From positions 1 to 64,000 of the forward strand of contig JAUIAS010000006.1 in the NCBI GenBank assembly GCA_030425395.1: a stretch of DNA of 64,000 nucleotides, given 5' to 3'. The notes below the pieces were generated by a model. It saw only the letters and a list, made by a program, of their open reading frames with translations. It ran no database searches and was not told the origin of the DNA. The stretch is from Alphaproteobacteria bacterium (GTDB lineage: Bacteria > Pseudomonadota > Alphaproteobacteria > Rhodobacterales > Rhodobacteraceae). A program made the position numbers and the translations under genes. Positions 26,212 to 35,954 of the stretch are shown piece after piece (within the stretch, counting starts at the first letter, position 1; every line of letters starts with the position of its first letter).

Positions 26212-28179
26212 ATGAAATATCGCCCCGAAATTGATGGCCTGCGCACGATTGCCGTCTTGCCTGTGATCCTGTTTCACGGCGGTGTGCCGGGATTTGGCGG
26301 CGGTTATGTCGGCGTGGATGTTTTCTTTGTGATCAGCGGATTCCTGATTACCGGGATCATCGCCGAGGATCTCGCTCGGGGCCGCTTTAGCTTGATTGAT
26401 TTTTACGAACGCCGCGCGCGTCGAATTCTGCCTGCGCTGTTTGTGGTTATCGCGGCCTGTATCCCGTTCGCATGGGCGTGGCTCGTGCCCGGAGATTTCG
26501 TGGATTTCGCGCAAAGTGTGCTGTCCACTGTTACTTTCTGGTCCAACATCCTTTTCTGGCGCGAGAGCGGTTATTTTGGCACCGCGGCTGAGATGAAACC
26601 GCTGCTGCACACTTGGAGTCTGTCGGTCGAGGAACAGTTCTATGTGTTCTTTCTGTTGATACTGTGGGGGCTTTGGCGGTTTGGTCTGCGCATTACCTAT
26701 GTCGTGCTGGCCCTTGGGCTGTTTGGCAGCCTGATCATCGCACAGTGGGGCGCAATGCACGCCCCATCAGCGGCCTATTTTCTGCTTCCAACTCGGGCAT
26801 GGGAATTGATGATCGGATCGCTTGCTGCGCTTGCGGTGCGGTCGGGGCGCATCCGCCTTCCGCACGGGATCGAGGAAACCATGAGTCTCGCGGGTTTGGC
26901 GATGATTGCCTACTCGGTCACGGTTTTTGACAAGAATACCGCTTTTCCGGGCTTGCCAGCGCTGGTTCCGACTTTGGGAGCATTGTTCATTCTATTGCCG
27001 GCACAATCCAATACTCTGGTGCATCGGCTGTTGTCATTGCGGGTGATGGTCGGGCTTGGTCTTGTGTCCTATAGCGCTTATCTTTGGCATCAACCGTTGT
27101 TTGCCTTTGCACGGCACCAGTCGCTTGGCCATCCATCCGGGACGGTGATCGCTTCGCTGGTTCTGGGATCTTTCGTTCTGGCCTATCTGACATGGCAATT
27201 TGTCGAAGCTCCATTTCGGAACCGGTCGCGCATGTCGCGTGGGGCTGTCTTTGGCGGCAGCGCGGCGGCAGGCGCGGCTCTGTGTGCGTTTGGTGTTGCG
27301 GGCTCGACAAATGACGGGTTTCCGCAACGGCTGAATATCCCTGCCAGTATTGAGGCCAGCATTGAACGATCAAGCCGCGAGGCTGAGTGTTTCGGGATCG
27401 AGAATTTCCACGAGATATCTGATTGGACATGCCAACTCGGAGCAAAGGAGGCATCGCCGCAATTTTTTGTTTTTGGTGACAGCCATGCGCTGAGCCTCTT
27501 GGACAGCTTTGATGCCGCCGCGCGTGAACTGGGGTTTGCAGGAGAGTTTTCTGCGGCGGCGGGATGTCTCCCGTTTTTGGGGATACATGCGATTCGCAAT
27601 GATCAGGAAACTTGGAACTGCAACGCGGCCAATGCGCGGCTGTTAGAATATGTTCAGCAAAAGAACATAACCAATGTCATTCTGATTTCCCGTTGGGCTT
27701 ATTACACCGATGGCAATTACAGCGGGAACGAGGGCGGCCTGAGCTTTGTGGCGCGCACGCCCGACCACCCCAAGGACCGCGCCGAAAGCCGCGCCGCGTT
27801 TGAACAGGGTCTGGTCGAGACGTTGAACGCTTACAAGAATGCGGGCATCAGTCTGACACTCATCGCGCAGGTGCCGCAACAACTGGTGGATCCGATGCAG
27901 GTCTTCCGGCGGGCCTTTTCGCCGTGGTCGAACCCGGCAGACACCATCGCTGAACTGTCGATAACGCGCGAAAGGCACGCGCAATTGCAGGGGTTTGTCG
28001 ATATGGTTTTTGATCGGCACAATGCCCCGATCGTCGATTTTGGCGATATCCTGTGCGAGGCGAAAAGGTGTCCCATAGGAACCTTGGACACGTCGTTTTA
28101 CATTGACGATGACCACCTGAGCCTGAGCGGCGCGAACCGGCTGACACCGGCAATCAAGCTGTTGCTGTCCGGCTTCTGA
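26212..28179 (+). CDS. OafA-type membrane acyltransferase with C-terminal SGNH domain
   Basis: A 655-residue two-domain protein. Residues 1-345 form an acyltransferase-3 membrane domain with about ten helices, starting YRPEIDGLRTIAVLPVILFH and with FFVISGFLITGIIAEDLARG and FYERRARRILPAL, where the family's catalytic and acyl-CoA-contacting residues lie. The C-terminal domain (about 390-655) is an SGNH hydrolase-like fold with FGDSHALSLLD and DDDHLSLSGANRL. Such fusions O-acetylate surface polysaccharides. The ATG at 26212 has only a weak ribosome site; 26188 is an alternative. No polysaccharide genes flank it, so it may be an isolated surface modifier. Confidence 0.9.
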   Translation: MKYRPEIDGLRTIAVLPVILFHGGVPGFGGGYVGVDVFFVISGFLITGIIAEDLARGRFSLIDFYERRARRILPALFVVIAACIPFAWAWLVPGDFVDFAQSVLSTVTFWSNILFWRESGYFGTAAEMKPLLHTWSLSVEEQFYVFFLLILWGLWRFGLRITYVVLALGLFGSLIIAQWGAMHAPSAAYFLLPTRAWELMIGSLAALAVRSGRIRLPHGIEETMSLAGLAMIAYSVTVFDKNTAFPGLPALVPTLGALFILLPAQSNTLVHRLLSLRVMVGLGLVSYSAYLWHQPLFAFARHQSLGHPSGTVIASLVLGSFVLAYLTWQFVEAPFRNRSRMSRGAVFGGSAAAGAALCAFGVAGSTNDGFPQRLNIPASIEASIERSSREAECFGIENFHEISDWTCQLGAKEASPQFFVFGDSHALSLLDSFDAAARELGFAGEFSAAAGCLPFLGIHAIRNDQETWNCNAANARLLEYVQQKNITNVILISRWAYYTDGNYSGNEGGLSFVARTPDHPKDRAESRAAFEQGLVETLNAYKNAGISLTLIAQVPQQLVDPMQVFRRAFSPWSNPADTIAELSITRERHAQLQGFVDMVFDRHNAPIVDFGDILCEAKRCPIGTLDTSFYIDDDHLSLSGANRLTPAIKLLLSGF

Positions 28180-28310
28180 CCGGGTTCCCTGGCGCGCGGG
28201 GCGGCGATCATGTCTGGCATCTATTGGGCTTGATCCACACGGGTCAGGCATGCCGCGTCGTAGTCTACCCATCTGATATTGCTCTGAGACCGCCGTCTGC
28301 CTCGTGGGAT

Positions 28311-28341
28311 TTGACATTGCGCCTGTTATCGTGCCGGATAC
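28311..28341 (+). promoter_or_regulatory. Possible sigma-70 promoter upstream of the first IorAB fusion
   Basis: TTGACA at 28311-28316 and GGATAC at 28336-28341, with a 19-base spacer that is longer than ideal. It lies in the 270-base gap before 28450; nothing else recognisable is in that gap. Confidence 0.3.
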
Positions 28342-28449
28342 GACCGCGTGGGTGTCTTCCTTGGGGGCAGCACGCTTTGGCCCGTGGTCCGTGACCGCAT
28401 TCACGGGGCGCGAAAACAACCTGATGACACCTCAGTTCAGAGACAGAGC

Positions 28450-31400
28450 ATGACGCAGCACACACCGACAAAACGGCTTGAGATGACGCTTGAAGATCGC
28501 CTTCATCAGGAAGAGGGCTGGGTTTACATGACGGGGATGCAGGCGTTGGTTCGGTTGCCGATCCAGCAGCGCAAGCGCGATGCGGCGGCGGGTTTGAATA
28601 CCGGCGGGTATATCTCGGGCTATCGCGGTTCGCCGGTGGGCACCTATGACATGGCGCTGTGGCAGGCCGAGGCGGTGCTCAAGGATCATAACATCCATTT
28701 TCAGCCGGGGGTGAACGAGGATCTGGCCGCGACGGCGACCTGGGGGTCGCAATTGGTGGGAACCTTCCCCGGTGCGCGGGTCGAGGGCGTGTTTTCCATC
28801 TGGTATGGCAAGGCCCCGGGCATGGACCGCTCAATGGACCCGCTGCGCCATGCAAATCTGGCGGGGACCAGTCCCAAGGGCGGATCGCTGTTGCTGGTGG
28901 GCGACGATCACGGGGCAAAGTCCTCGACGCTGGCCTGTTATTCGGATCTGAACTTTGCGTCTTTGGGGATGCCGCTTCTGGCTCCGTCGAATGCGCAGGA
29001 TGTGCTTGATATGGGGCTGCATGGCATCGCGATGAGCCGGTATTCCGGCACATTGACGGGGATGAAGCTGGTGACGGACGTGGTCGAGGGCGGAGGCTCT
29101 GTTCATGTGGCCCCGGACAGCCCGCACATCGTCCTGCCCGAGGGGGATGTGACCGACACCGGTATCAAGCCGTTTACACCGATCCCCGAACAGGAACGTC
29201 TGCTGTGGGATGTGAAGCTCAAGAAAGTGCTGGCCTATGCGCGGGCCAATGGTCTGAACCGGATCGACGGGCCACAGGATGCCCGGATCGGGATCGTCGC
29301 GGCGGGAAAGGCGTGGCAGGATCTGAGCCAATCCCTGTCCGGTCTGGGGTATCGCGATGGTCAGCTGGGCAATATGCCGGTTCGGCTGCTCAAGGTGGGC
29401 ATGGTCTGGCCGCTTGATCCGCGGGTGATCAGCGACTTTGCCCGGGGATTGGAGACGATCCTCGTGGTTGAGGAAAAGCGCCCCTTGCTGGAAGACCAGA
29501 TCCGCGCGATCCTCTACGAGACCGACCACCGCCCGCGCATCGTCGGCAAGACGTTCCGGGGCACGGCCTATACTGCCGCTGACGACGATTGCGCCTTTCC
29601 GGGGTTCGGCGAGATTGACCCGAACCAGGTGATGCGGGTTCTGGTGCGCGTGGCGCAGGAAACCGATCCCGATTGCGGCCTGTCTCTGCCCAATCAACCC
29701 GAAGCGCCGCCCAAACTGGGGGCAGGGGTCATCCGCCCGCCGTCTTTCTGTGCGGGCTGTCCGCATGGGCGATCCACACAGGTGGTCGATGGGTCGCGCG
29801 CGCTTGCCGGGATCGGGTGCCACACGATGGCGATGTTGCGCAATCCGGCAAAGACCAACTCGGTCAGCCACATGGGCGGCGAAGGGGCGATGTGGCTGGG
29901 GCAGTATCCGTTTACCGATGAGGCCCACGTTTTTGCGAATATGGGCGACGGCACCTATTTTCATTCCGGCCTCATGGCCATCCGTGCCGCGATCGCGGCG
30001 GGGGCACCGATAACTTACAAACTGCTGCACAACGGGTTCGTGTCCATGACCGGCGGACAGGCCCATGATGGAGAAGTCAGCCCGGAACAGATGGTGCGCC
30101 AGCTCCGTGCCGAAGGGGTTGAACGTATCGCGCTGGTGGCCGACGAGCCGGAAAAATATGACGGCAAGCCGCTGGGCACCGGGGTCAGCGTGCACCCGCG
30201 TGGGGAACTGCAACTGGTAGAGCGGGAGTTGCGCGAAAAGAAGGGCGTGACGGTAATCATCTACGATCAGCCCTGTGCGACCGAACGCCGCCGCCTGCGC
30301 AAGCGCGGCAAGTGGGTGGACCCGGACAAGCGGGCCTTTATCAACCCCGAGGTTTGCGAAGGCTGTGGCGATTGCTCGACCGTGTCGGCCTGTATGGCGA
30401 TCGAACCTCTGGAAACCGAGTTGGGCCGCAAGCGCAAGATCAACCAGTCGTCCTGCAACAAGGATTTTTCCTGTGTCGAGGGCTTCTGCCCGTCCTTTGT
30501 GACGGTGACGGGGGCGACCCCGCGCAAGGTCCAGAAAGAAGAGATCGACTTTGACGTCAGTCACCTGCCGGACCCGACGCCGCGCGCGATTGACGGATCC
30601 TGGTCGATCCTTGTGTCGGGCATAGGCGGCGCAGGGGTTGTGACCGTGGGTCAGACATTGGCGGTGGCTGCCCATGCGGATGGGTATTTTTCGTCCAACC
30701 TCGATATCACGGGCCTGGCCCAGAAATACGGCGCGGTGCACAGCCATATCAAACTGGCGCTCAGCCCCGACCAGATGCGCGCCACGCGCATTGCGGCGGC
30801 CGAGGCGGATGCGCTGATCGGCTGCGATTTGGTGGTGGCTGCGGGCGACGAAGCATTGTCAAAACTGACCCCCGGAAAATCGGTCGCGGTCACGGACACC
30901 ACCGTGGTGCCGACCTCCGAATTCTCCCAGAACCCCGATTGGCAGTTGAGCGGCACAGAGCAGGCCGAACGCTTGACGCGCGTTCTGGGCGACGACGCGG
31001 TCGCGCTGGATGCGCAGACCATCGCGGAACGGGTCATGGGGGACCGTGTCTTTGCCAATATGCTGCTCATGGGCGCGTCATGGCAGCAGGGCGGTGTGCC
31101 CTTGTCGCTTGAGGCAATCCACCATGCGATCGGGTTGAACGGCGTTGCAGTGGCCAAGAACAAGCGCGCGTTTGATCTGGGCCGTCTGGCGATGGCTGAT
31201 CCCGATGCGGTCAAGGCACTGATGAAGGTGGACGTGCCGGTTCTTCTGGATGCGCACCGCGCCCGGTCGCTTGAGGATATCGTGTCCCACCGCAGTGCCG
31301 AGCTGATCGCCTATGACGGGCCTGCTTTGGCCAAACGGTATACCGACATGATCGCGCGGGCCAAGGGCGCGGGGCTGGATGATGCGGCTCTCAAGGCGAT

Positions 31401-31905
31401 CGCGCGGGGCTATTACAAGCTTCTGGCGGTCAAGGATGAATGGGAGGTCGCGCGGCTGTATTGCAAGCCGTCGTTCCGCAAATCCCTGAGCGAAACCTTT
31501 GACGGCGACATGGAGATGACTTTCTATTTCGGTGCATGGCCCTTTGGCGGGGTCGATCCCAAGACCGGCAAGGCCACCAAAGGCGCGGTCAAAGGCAAGA
31601 CGGCGATGCGGTTCTTTGCGCTGATGAACCGTTTCCGGCGGCTGCGTGGCAGCGTCCTTGATCCGTTCCGCAACGGAGAAGAGGCCGTTCTGGCGCGCCG
31701 CATCCTGGCCGATTACGAGGCCGATATCGACTTTGCGCTTGCCAATTGGTCCGACGCGAAAGCGGCAGACCTGACCGAGCTTCTGGACTTGCCCGAGCAT
31801 ATCCGCGGCTATGGCCACGTCCGCGCCCGCCACGCGGCAGAGGCGGATCAAACGCGTGCCCGCCTGCGGGCTGCGGTCGCAGACGTCGCAATCGCCGCAG
31901 AGTAA
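28450..31905 (+). CDS. Indolepyruvate ferredoxin oxidoreductase, fused alpha/beta (copy 1)
   Basis: A 1151-residue fusion of the two IOR subunits, which oxidatively decarboxylates aryl- or branched 2-oxo acids to acyl-CoA. The order is an N-terminal pyrimidine-binding domain (GYRGSPVGTYDMALW, GVNEDLAATATWGSQ), a thiamine-diphosphate domain (FCAGCPHGRSTQ, NMGDGTYFHSG, TGGQAHDGEVS), a ferredoxin-like region with two cysteine clusters (CEGCGDCSTVSAC; SSCNKDFSCVEGFCPS), then the gamma domain (GIGGAGVVTVGQTLAVAA). The ATG at 28450 is the best start; codon 12 (MTLEDRLHQ) is possible. ilvD follows after 12 bases. A paralogue lies at 60756. The genome would need a ferredoxin acceptor, not seen here. 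Confidence 0.93.
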   Translation: MTQHTPTKRLEMTLEDRLHQEEGWVYMTGMQALVRLPIQQRKRDAAAGLNTGGYISGYRGSPVGTYDMALWQAEAVLKDHNIHFQPGVNEDLAATATWGSQLVGTFPGARVEGVFSIWYGKAPGMDRSMDPLRHANLAGTSPKGGSLLLVGDDHGAKSSTLACYSDLNFASLGMPLLAPSNAQDVLDMGLHGIAMSRYSGTLTGMKLVTDVVEGGGSVHVAPDSPHIVLPEGDVTDTGIKPFTPIPEQERLLWDVKLKKVLAYARANGLNRIDGPQDARIGIVAAGKAWQDLSQSLSGLGYRDGQLGNMPVRLLKVGMVWPLDPRVISDFARGLETILVVEEKRPLLEDQIRAILYETDHRPRIVGKTFRGTAYTAADDDCAFPGFGEIDPNQVMRVLVRVAQETDPDCGLSLPNQPEAPPKLGAGVIRPPSFCAGCPHGRSTQVVDGSRALAGIGCHTMAMLRNPAKTNSVSHMGGEGAMWLGQYPFTDEAHVFANMGDGTYFHSGLMAIRAAIAAGAPITYKLLHNGFVSMTGGQAHDGEVSPEQMVRQLRAEGVERIALVADEPEKYDGKPLGTGVSVHPRGELQLVERELREKKGVTVIIYDQPCATERRRLRKRGKWVDPDKRAFINPEVCEGCGDCSTVSACMAIEPLETELGRKRKINQSSCNKDFSCVEGFCPSFVTVTGATPRKVQKEEIDFDVSHLPDPTPRAIDGSWSILVSGIGGAGVVTVGQTLAVAAHADGYFSSNLDITGLAQKYGAVHSHIKLALSPDQMRATRIAAAEADALIGCDLVVAAGDEALSKLTPGKSVAVTDTTVVPTSEFSQNPDWQLSGTEQAERLTRVLGDDAVALDAQTIAERVMGDRVFANMLLMGASWQQGGVPLSLEAIHHAIGLNGVAVAKNKRAFDLGRLAMADPDAVKALMKVDVPVLLDAHRARSLEDIVSHRSAELIAYDGPALAKRYTDMIARAKGAGLDDAALKAIARGYYKLLAVKDEWEVARLYCKPSFRKSLSETFDGDMEMTFYFGAWPFGGVDPKTGKATKGAVKGKTAMRFFALMNRFRRLRGSVLDPFRNGEEAVLARRILADYEADIDFALANWSDAKAADLTELLDLPEHIRGYGHVRARHAAEADQTRARLRAAVADVAIAAE

Positions 31906-31917
31906 GGGGGACGCAGT

Positions 31918-33789
31918 ATGAAATTGAGGTCTGACAAAGTAACGGTCGGTGCCATGAACACGGGTGCGCGGGCGCTGTGGCGGGCGACGGGAACAACGTC
32001 GGAAGAGTTCGGCCGCCCAATCATCGGGATCGCCAACTCCTTTACCGAGATGGTCCCGGGGCACGTGCATCTTCAGGCGCTGGGGCGTCTGGTCGCCAAG
32101 GAAATCCGCGCCGCGGGCGGCGTGCCCAAGGAGTTCAACACGATCGCGGTGGATGACGGCATCGCCATGGGGCACGAAGGCATGATGTATTCGCTGCCCT
32201 CGCGCGAACTGATCGCGGATGCGTGCGAATACATGGCCAACGCCCATGCTATCGACGCGATGATCTGCCTGAGCAATTGCGACAAGATCACGCCTGCCAT
32301 GCTGATGGCCGCGAACCGGCTGAATATCCCGACAATCTTTGTCTCGGGCGGGCCGATGGAGAGCGGCAAGTTCGACTTCAGAGGCGAGACGAAACGCGTC
32401 GACGCCATCGACACGATCTATGTTGCGGGCGATCCCTCGGCCACCCAAGATGAGATCGACGCCGTGGAAGAGGCCGCATGCCCGACCTGCGGCTCCTGCG
32501 CGCTGATGGGCACGGCCAATTCGATGAACTGCCTGACTGAGGCGCTCGGCATGGCGCTGCCCGGCAACGGCACTATTGTCGCGACACATACGGACCGCGA
32601 GGACCTCTTCAAGAAGGCGGCGCACCGGATCGTGGACATGGCCAAGGCCTATTACCGTGACGGCGACGACAGCCTGCTGCCGCGCTCGATCTGTTCGCGC
32701 GAGGGGCTGGAAAATGCCGTGCGCATGACGATGGCCATCGGCGGGTCGACCAACACCATCCTGCATCTTCTGGCCGTGGCACAGGAGGCGGGTGCCGCGT
32801 TTACCATCGACGATTTCGACCGCATCAGCCGCGACACGCCCTGTCTGTGCAAAGTCTCGCCTTCCGCGCATGAGATCTTTATCGAGGATATGCACCGCGC
32901 AGGTGGCGTCATGGCAGTGGCGCACGAATTGCTGAAAGCGGGCAAATACAATGGCGACGTGCCCACCGCTCTTGGCCAACCTGTCTCGGAGTATTGCGCC
33001 GATTGGGACATCACCAATCCCGGCAACGAAGAGGCCCGCAAGCTCTTTTCCGCCGGTCCGGGCGGTATCCGCTCGATCCGCGCGTTTTCGCAATCGAGCC
33101 GTTTCAAGGAGTTGGACACCGACCGTGAAAACGGCGTGATCCGCAGCGCCGAGCATGCCTTTACCGAGGATGGCGGCCTTGCCGTGCTGCGCGGCAATCT
33201 CGCGCCTGACAGTTGTGTGGTGAAATCGGCGGGTGTTCCAGATACCCTGTGGCAGTTCCGTGGCACGGCGGTTGTCAGCGAAAGCATGGAAGAGGCGCTG
33301 GAGAAGATCCAGAATGGCACCGTGCAGGCGGGCAATGTGGTCGTGATCCGCTATGAAGGTCCGCGCGGCGGGCCGGGCATGCGCGAAATGCTGACGCCAA
33401 CGGGCGTGATGAAGGCGATGGGCCTCGGCGACAAGGCCGCGCTCATCACCGATGGGCGGTTCTCGGGCGCGACCTCGGGGCTGTCGGTGGGGCACGTGTC
33501 GCCGGAAGCCGCCTCCGGTGGTGCCATTGCCTTGGTGCAGGACGGCGATGTGATCGAGTTTGATATCCCGAGCCGCCGGGTGCATCTCGACATCTCCGAT
33601 GACGAGCTTGCCCGCCGCCGCGCCGCAATGAACGCGCGCGGCGACAAGGCCTGGAAACCGGCAACCCGCCAGCGCGACGTCTCAACGGCCCTGCGGATCT
33701 ACGGCCTCATGGCCGCCTCCGCCGACAAAGGCGGCGCACGCGATACAGAGCGACTGACAGAACTCGAACGCTACGCGGCAAAAGTATAG
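31918..33789 (+). CDS. ilvD: Dihydroxy-acid dehydratase
   Basis: A 623-residue iron-sulfur dehydratase of branched-chain amino-acid synthesis. Cluster cysteines are visible in CLSNCDKITPAM and ACPTCGSCALMGTANSM. DGRFSGATSGLSVGHVSPEA and GPRGGPGMREML are family signatures near the C-terminus. Length agrees with E. coli IlvD. GGGGG lies eight bases before the start. It begins 12 bases after the IorAB fusion and may share its transcript, which would couple valine/isoleucine synthesis with oxo-acid oxidation; that link is an inference from spacing. Confidence 0.96.
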   Translation: MKLRSDKVTVGAMNTGARALWRATGTTSEEFGRPIIGIANSFTEMVPGHVHLQALGRLVAKEIRAAGGVPKEFNTIAVDDGIAMGHEGMMYSLPSRELIADACEYMANAHAIDAMICLSNCDKITPAMLMAANRLNIPTIFVSGGPMESGKFDFRGETKRVDAIDTIYVAGDPSATQDEIDAVEEAACPTCGSCALMGTANSMNCLTEALGMALPGNGTIVATHTDREDLFKKAAHRIVDMAKAYYRDGDDSLLPRSICSREGLENAVRMTMAIGGSTNTILHLLAVAQEAGAAFTIDDFDRISRDTPCLCKVSPSAHEIFIEDMHRAGGVMAVAHELLKAGKYNGDVPTALGQPVSEYCADWDITNPGNEEARKLFSAGPGGIRSIRAFSQSSRFKELDTDRENGVIRSAEHAFTEDGGLAVLRGNLAPDSCVVKSAGVPDTLWQFRGTAVVSESMEEALEKIQNGTVQAGNVVVIRYEGPRGGPGMREMLTPTGVMKAMGLGDKAALITDGRFSGATSGLSVGHVSPEAASGGAIALVQDGDVIEFDIPSRRVHLDISDDELARRRAAMNARGDKAWKPATRQRDVSTALRIYGLMAASADKGGARDTERLTELERYAAKV

Positions 33790-34160
33790 GGCGCGGGGGG
33801 CGGAACCCGCGGATCACGGCGCGGTAACCGCTGGCAGGTGCGCGGCCCCCGTTTATCTTTGGCAACGCCCTTCAGGAACATTTCCAACATGGAAAGCGGC
33901 GCGTGACCGTTTCTTTCTCGTTCAAAATACCCCCGCCGGAGGCGCCCCGCGACGCGCGCAGCGCGGCGCAAAACCTTACCAGAGTGACGCGCGCAGCGCG
34001 TTTCAATTGTCTTGGTTAATAATCGGGCCGCGAGTCGTCGCGTCGCTCTTGAATCTTTCATGCGCGCTGTCCGGTGTCATCTGCGCGGTCTTGCCTGTGG
34101 GGACTTGGCCACCCCATCTCGCTCTGCTAGCGATAGCTGAGGGAAAAATCGGAGGGTGTC
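33790..34160. other. 371-base intergenic region with a repeat element
   Basis: No gene is supported. It contains a GC-rich run after ilvD, the intergenic element at 33910-34004, and an AT-rich stretch before the methyltransferase. No terminator with a T run was found. Confidence 0.6.
33910..34004 (+). repeat. Dispersed intergenic element, copy A (two hairpin units)
   Basis: Order: TTTCTTTCTCGTTCAAAATA, CCCCCGCCGGAGGCG, then GACGCGCGCAGCGCG at 33951 and again at 33986, a 35-base period. Each unit folds as CGCGC-GCA-GCGCG. The same parts in the same order recur at 39.8, 49.1, 52.3, 55.9 and 59.4 kb. Confidence 0.8.
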
Positions 34161-34721
34161 TTGGTCAGTCTCAATCGTGTCGCCATGCAGAAGGCCAGTC
34201 GCAAGTTGATCCGGGGGCTCAATCCCGAAACGCAGGACGTGGCGGAAATCTCGGGGAAATGGGGACAGAATTTTCCGTTCAAGTCCTATACCCAGTTCCA
34301 CTTTCCCGAACATGACATATGCAAGGGCCCCATTCGCAATCCCGACCGCAGCATCCGCACCTTTGATCTGATCCTTGCCAATCAGGTATGGGAACATCTT
34401 GACCGGCCCTATACAGCAGCGCGCAGCGTGTTCACCATGTTGCGTCCCGGTGGGCATTTCTGGCTGGCCGTGCCGTTCTTTGTGCCGTTTCATGCCGCGC
34501 CCTATGATTGCGCCCGCTGGTCGGCGCGCGGGTTGCGCAGCCTGTTGCTCGAGGCCGGTTTTCAGGACAGCGCGATTCACGCCGAGCAATGGGGCAACCG
34601 CAATGCGGCGTTGCGCAATCTCGAGGACGTGTGGCCGCCGGTCTACGATCCAGAAACCGACTCGCTTGAAAACGATCCGAACATGCCGGTCTGCGCGTGG
34701 GCCATCGCGCAACGGCTGTAG
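34161..34721 (+). CDS. Class I SAM-dependent methyltransferase
   Basis: A 186-residue methyltransferase-like protein. VAEISGKWG stands where motif I usually reads as a glycine-rich loop, and is only partly conserved. FDLILANQVWEHLDRP and MLRPGGHFWLAVPFFVPFH match the post-I/motif II region of methyltransferase type 11 proteins; WSARGLRSLLLEAGF is the typical motif III helix. The TTG start at 34161 has GGAGG five bases upstream; an ATG at 34185 is an alternative. The next gene, an MFS transporter, starts two bases after the stop codon begins to close, so the two are cotranscribed. Substrate unknown. Confidence 0.8.
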   Translation: MVSLNRVAMQKASRKLIRGLNPETQDVAEISGKWGQNFPFKSYTQFHFPEHDICKGPIRNPDRSIRTFDLILANQVWEHLDRPYTAARSVFTMLRPGGHFWLAVPFFVPFHAAPYDCARWSARGLRSLLLEAGFQDSAIHAEQWGNRNAALRNLEDVWPPVYDPETDSLENDPNMPVCAWAIAQRL

Positions 34722-34722
34722 G

Positions 34723-35901
34723 GTGATTGCGTCCCGTACCAATTGGCGGCTGGTTCTGTTGATCTGGGCGGCCGGTCTGGGAGCGGCTGCGCAATATGGC
34801 AAGGTCAGCGTGGTCTATGACCAACTGCCTGCGATCTATCCTCAGGCGGGCCCGTCCTTGGGGTTTGCGGTGTCGCTGGTGGGGTTTGTTGGCATCGTCT
34901 TTGGCGTGGTGGCCGGGTTGCTGGTGGCGCGTCTGGGCTACCGCCGAACTTTGCTGGCTGCGCTTTGGGTGGGGGCCGGGCTGTCCGTGTTGCAGGCCAG
35001 CCTGCCGCCCGTGCCGGTGTTGCTGGCCGCGCGTGCGCTTGAGGGGGCATCGCATCTGGCCATTGTGGTGGCGGCTCCGACATTCATCGCTCAACTGTCG
35101 GCCCCGCGCCATCGCGGCTTTACGCTCAGTCTCTGGAGCACCTTTTTCGGCGTGTCCTATACCGTTTTGGTGATGTTGGGCTTGCCTTTGGTGGCGCGCT
35201 TTGGTGTGCCTGCGCTGTTTGTGGCTCATGCGGTCTGGATGGCGGTGCTGGCGGTGATCCTCTCGCGGGCCTTGCCGCGTCTGGGTGCGCAGGGGGATGC
35301 GCCGCCGTTGTCGGTGGCCGGGGTGTTGCGCGATCATGCGGCGATCTACCGGTCGCCATTCATCGCCGCGCCTGCGTTGGGTTGGTTGTTCTATACCTTT
35401 TGTTTTCTGGCATTACTGACGCTGCTCCCGCCCTTTATTCCACCAGAGATCCGCGCCGCGACGCTGGCGGCGATGCCGCTTGTTTCGATTGTTGTTTCAA
35501 TGACATTGGGCGTGGCGCTGTTACGGCGGGTGACAGCAGTTGCCGTGGTTGTGCTTGGGTTCGCGCTGACGGCCGGATGCCTGATCTGGCTGCTCTGGCT
35601 GCCGGGGGCGCCTCTGGCCTGTTTGTGCCTTGCGGGGGCGTTGGGGCTGGTCCAGGGGGCAAGCTTTGCCGCCGTGCCTGCGCTGAATGACACGCCCGCG
35701 CATCAGGCACAGGCAAACGGGGCGATGGCGCAAATGGGCAATCTGGGCAACACGCTGGGCACGCCGGCCTTGGCGGCGATTGTCGCGACAGCCGGATACA
35801 GCGGGATGATCCTTCTGGCTCTGATCGTCTTTGCAGCGGGCGCCCTGTTGCACCTTTGGATGGCTTATCGCCGCCGTTCCCGCTTCGTTCCGCATTTTTG
35901 A
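34723..35901 (+). CDS. MFS transporter
   Basis: A 392-residue major facilitator with 12 predicted helices. The GTG start at 34723 lies one base past the methyltransferase stop; the frame continues upstream but that part overlaps the methyltransferase and is not coding. RLGYRRTLLAALWVGAGL carries the positively charged cytoplasmic loop of MFS proteins; RALEGASHLAIVVAAPT is in helix four. It is coupled to the methyltransferase, so the pair may modify and export a small molecule; this is inference. uvrA follows 53 bases later. Confidence 0.85.
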   Translation: MIASRTNWRLVLLIWAAGLGAAAQYGKVSVVYDQLPAIYPQAGPSLGFAVSLVGFVGIVFGVVAGLLVARLGYRRTLLAALWVGAGLSVLQASLPPVPVLLAARALEGASHLAIVVAAPTFIAQLSAPRHRGFTLSLWSTFFGVSYTVLVMLGLPLVARFGVPALFVAHAVWMAVLAVILSRALPRLGAQGDAPPLSVAGVLRDHAAIYRSPFIAAPALGWLFYTFCFLALLTLLPPFIPPEIRAATLAAMPLVSIVVSMTLGVALLRRVTAVAVVVLGFALTAGCLIWLLWLPGAPLACLCLAGALGLVQGASFAAVPALNDTPAHQAQANGAMAQMGNLGNTLGTPALAAIVATAGYSGMILLALIVFAAGALLHLWMAYRRRSRFVPHF

Positions 35902-35954
35902 TTGGAGAATCCGCCGCTCTGCCTTATGTCTCATCTGTCAGTTAGGGGGTCAGA

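Noticed and set aside
28831-30747. 638-codon minus-strand frame opposite IorAB copy 1
   Set aside because: Antisense shadow; composition is His/Arg-rich with no family pattern, while the plus frame has all IOR motifs.
31078-33585. 835-codon minus-strand frame opposite ilvD and the end of IorAB copy 1
   Set aside because: Long antisense frames are common in high-GC genes. The plus strand carries conserved IlvD motifs along its whole length.
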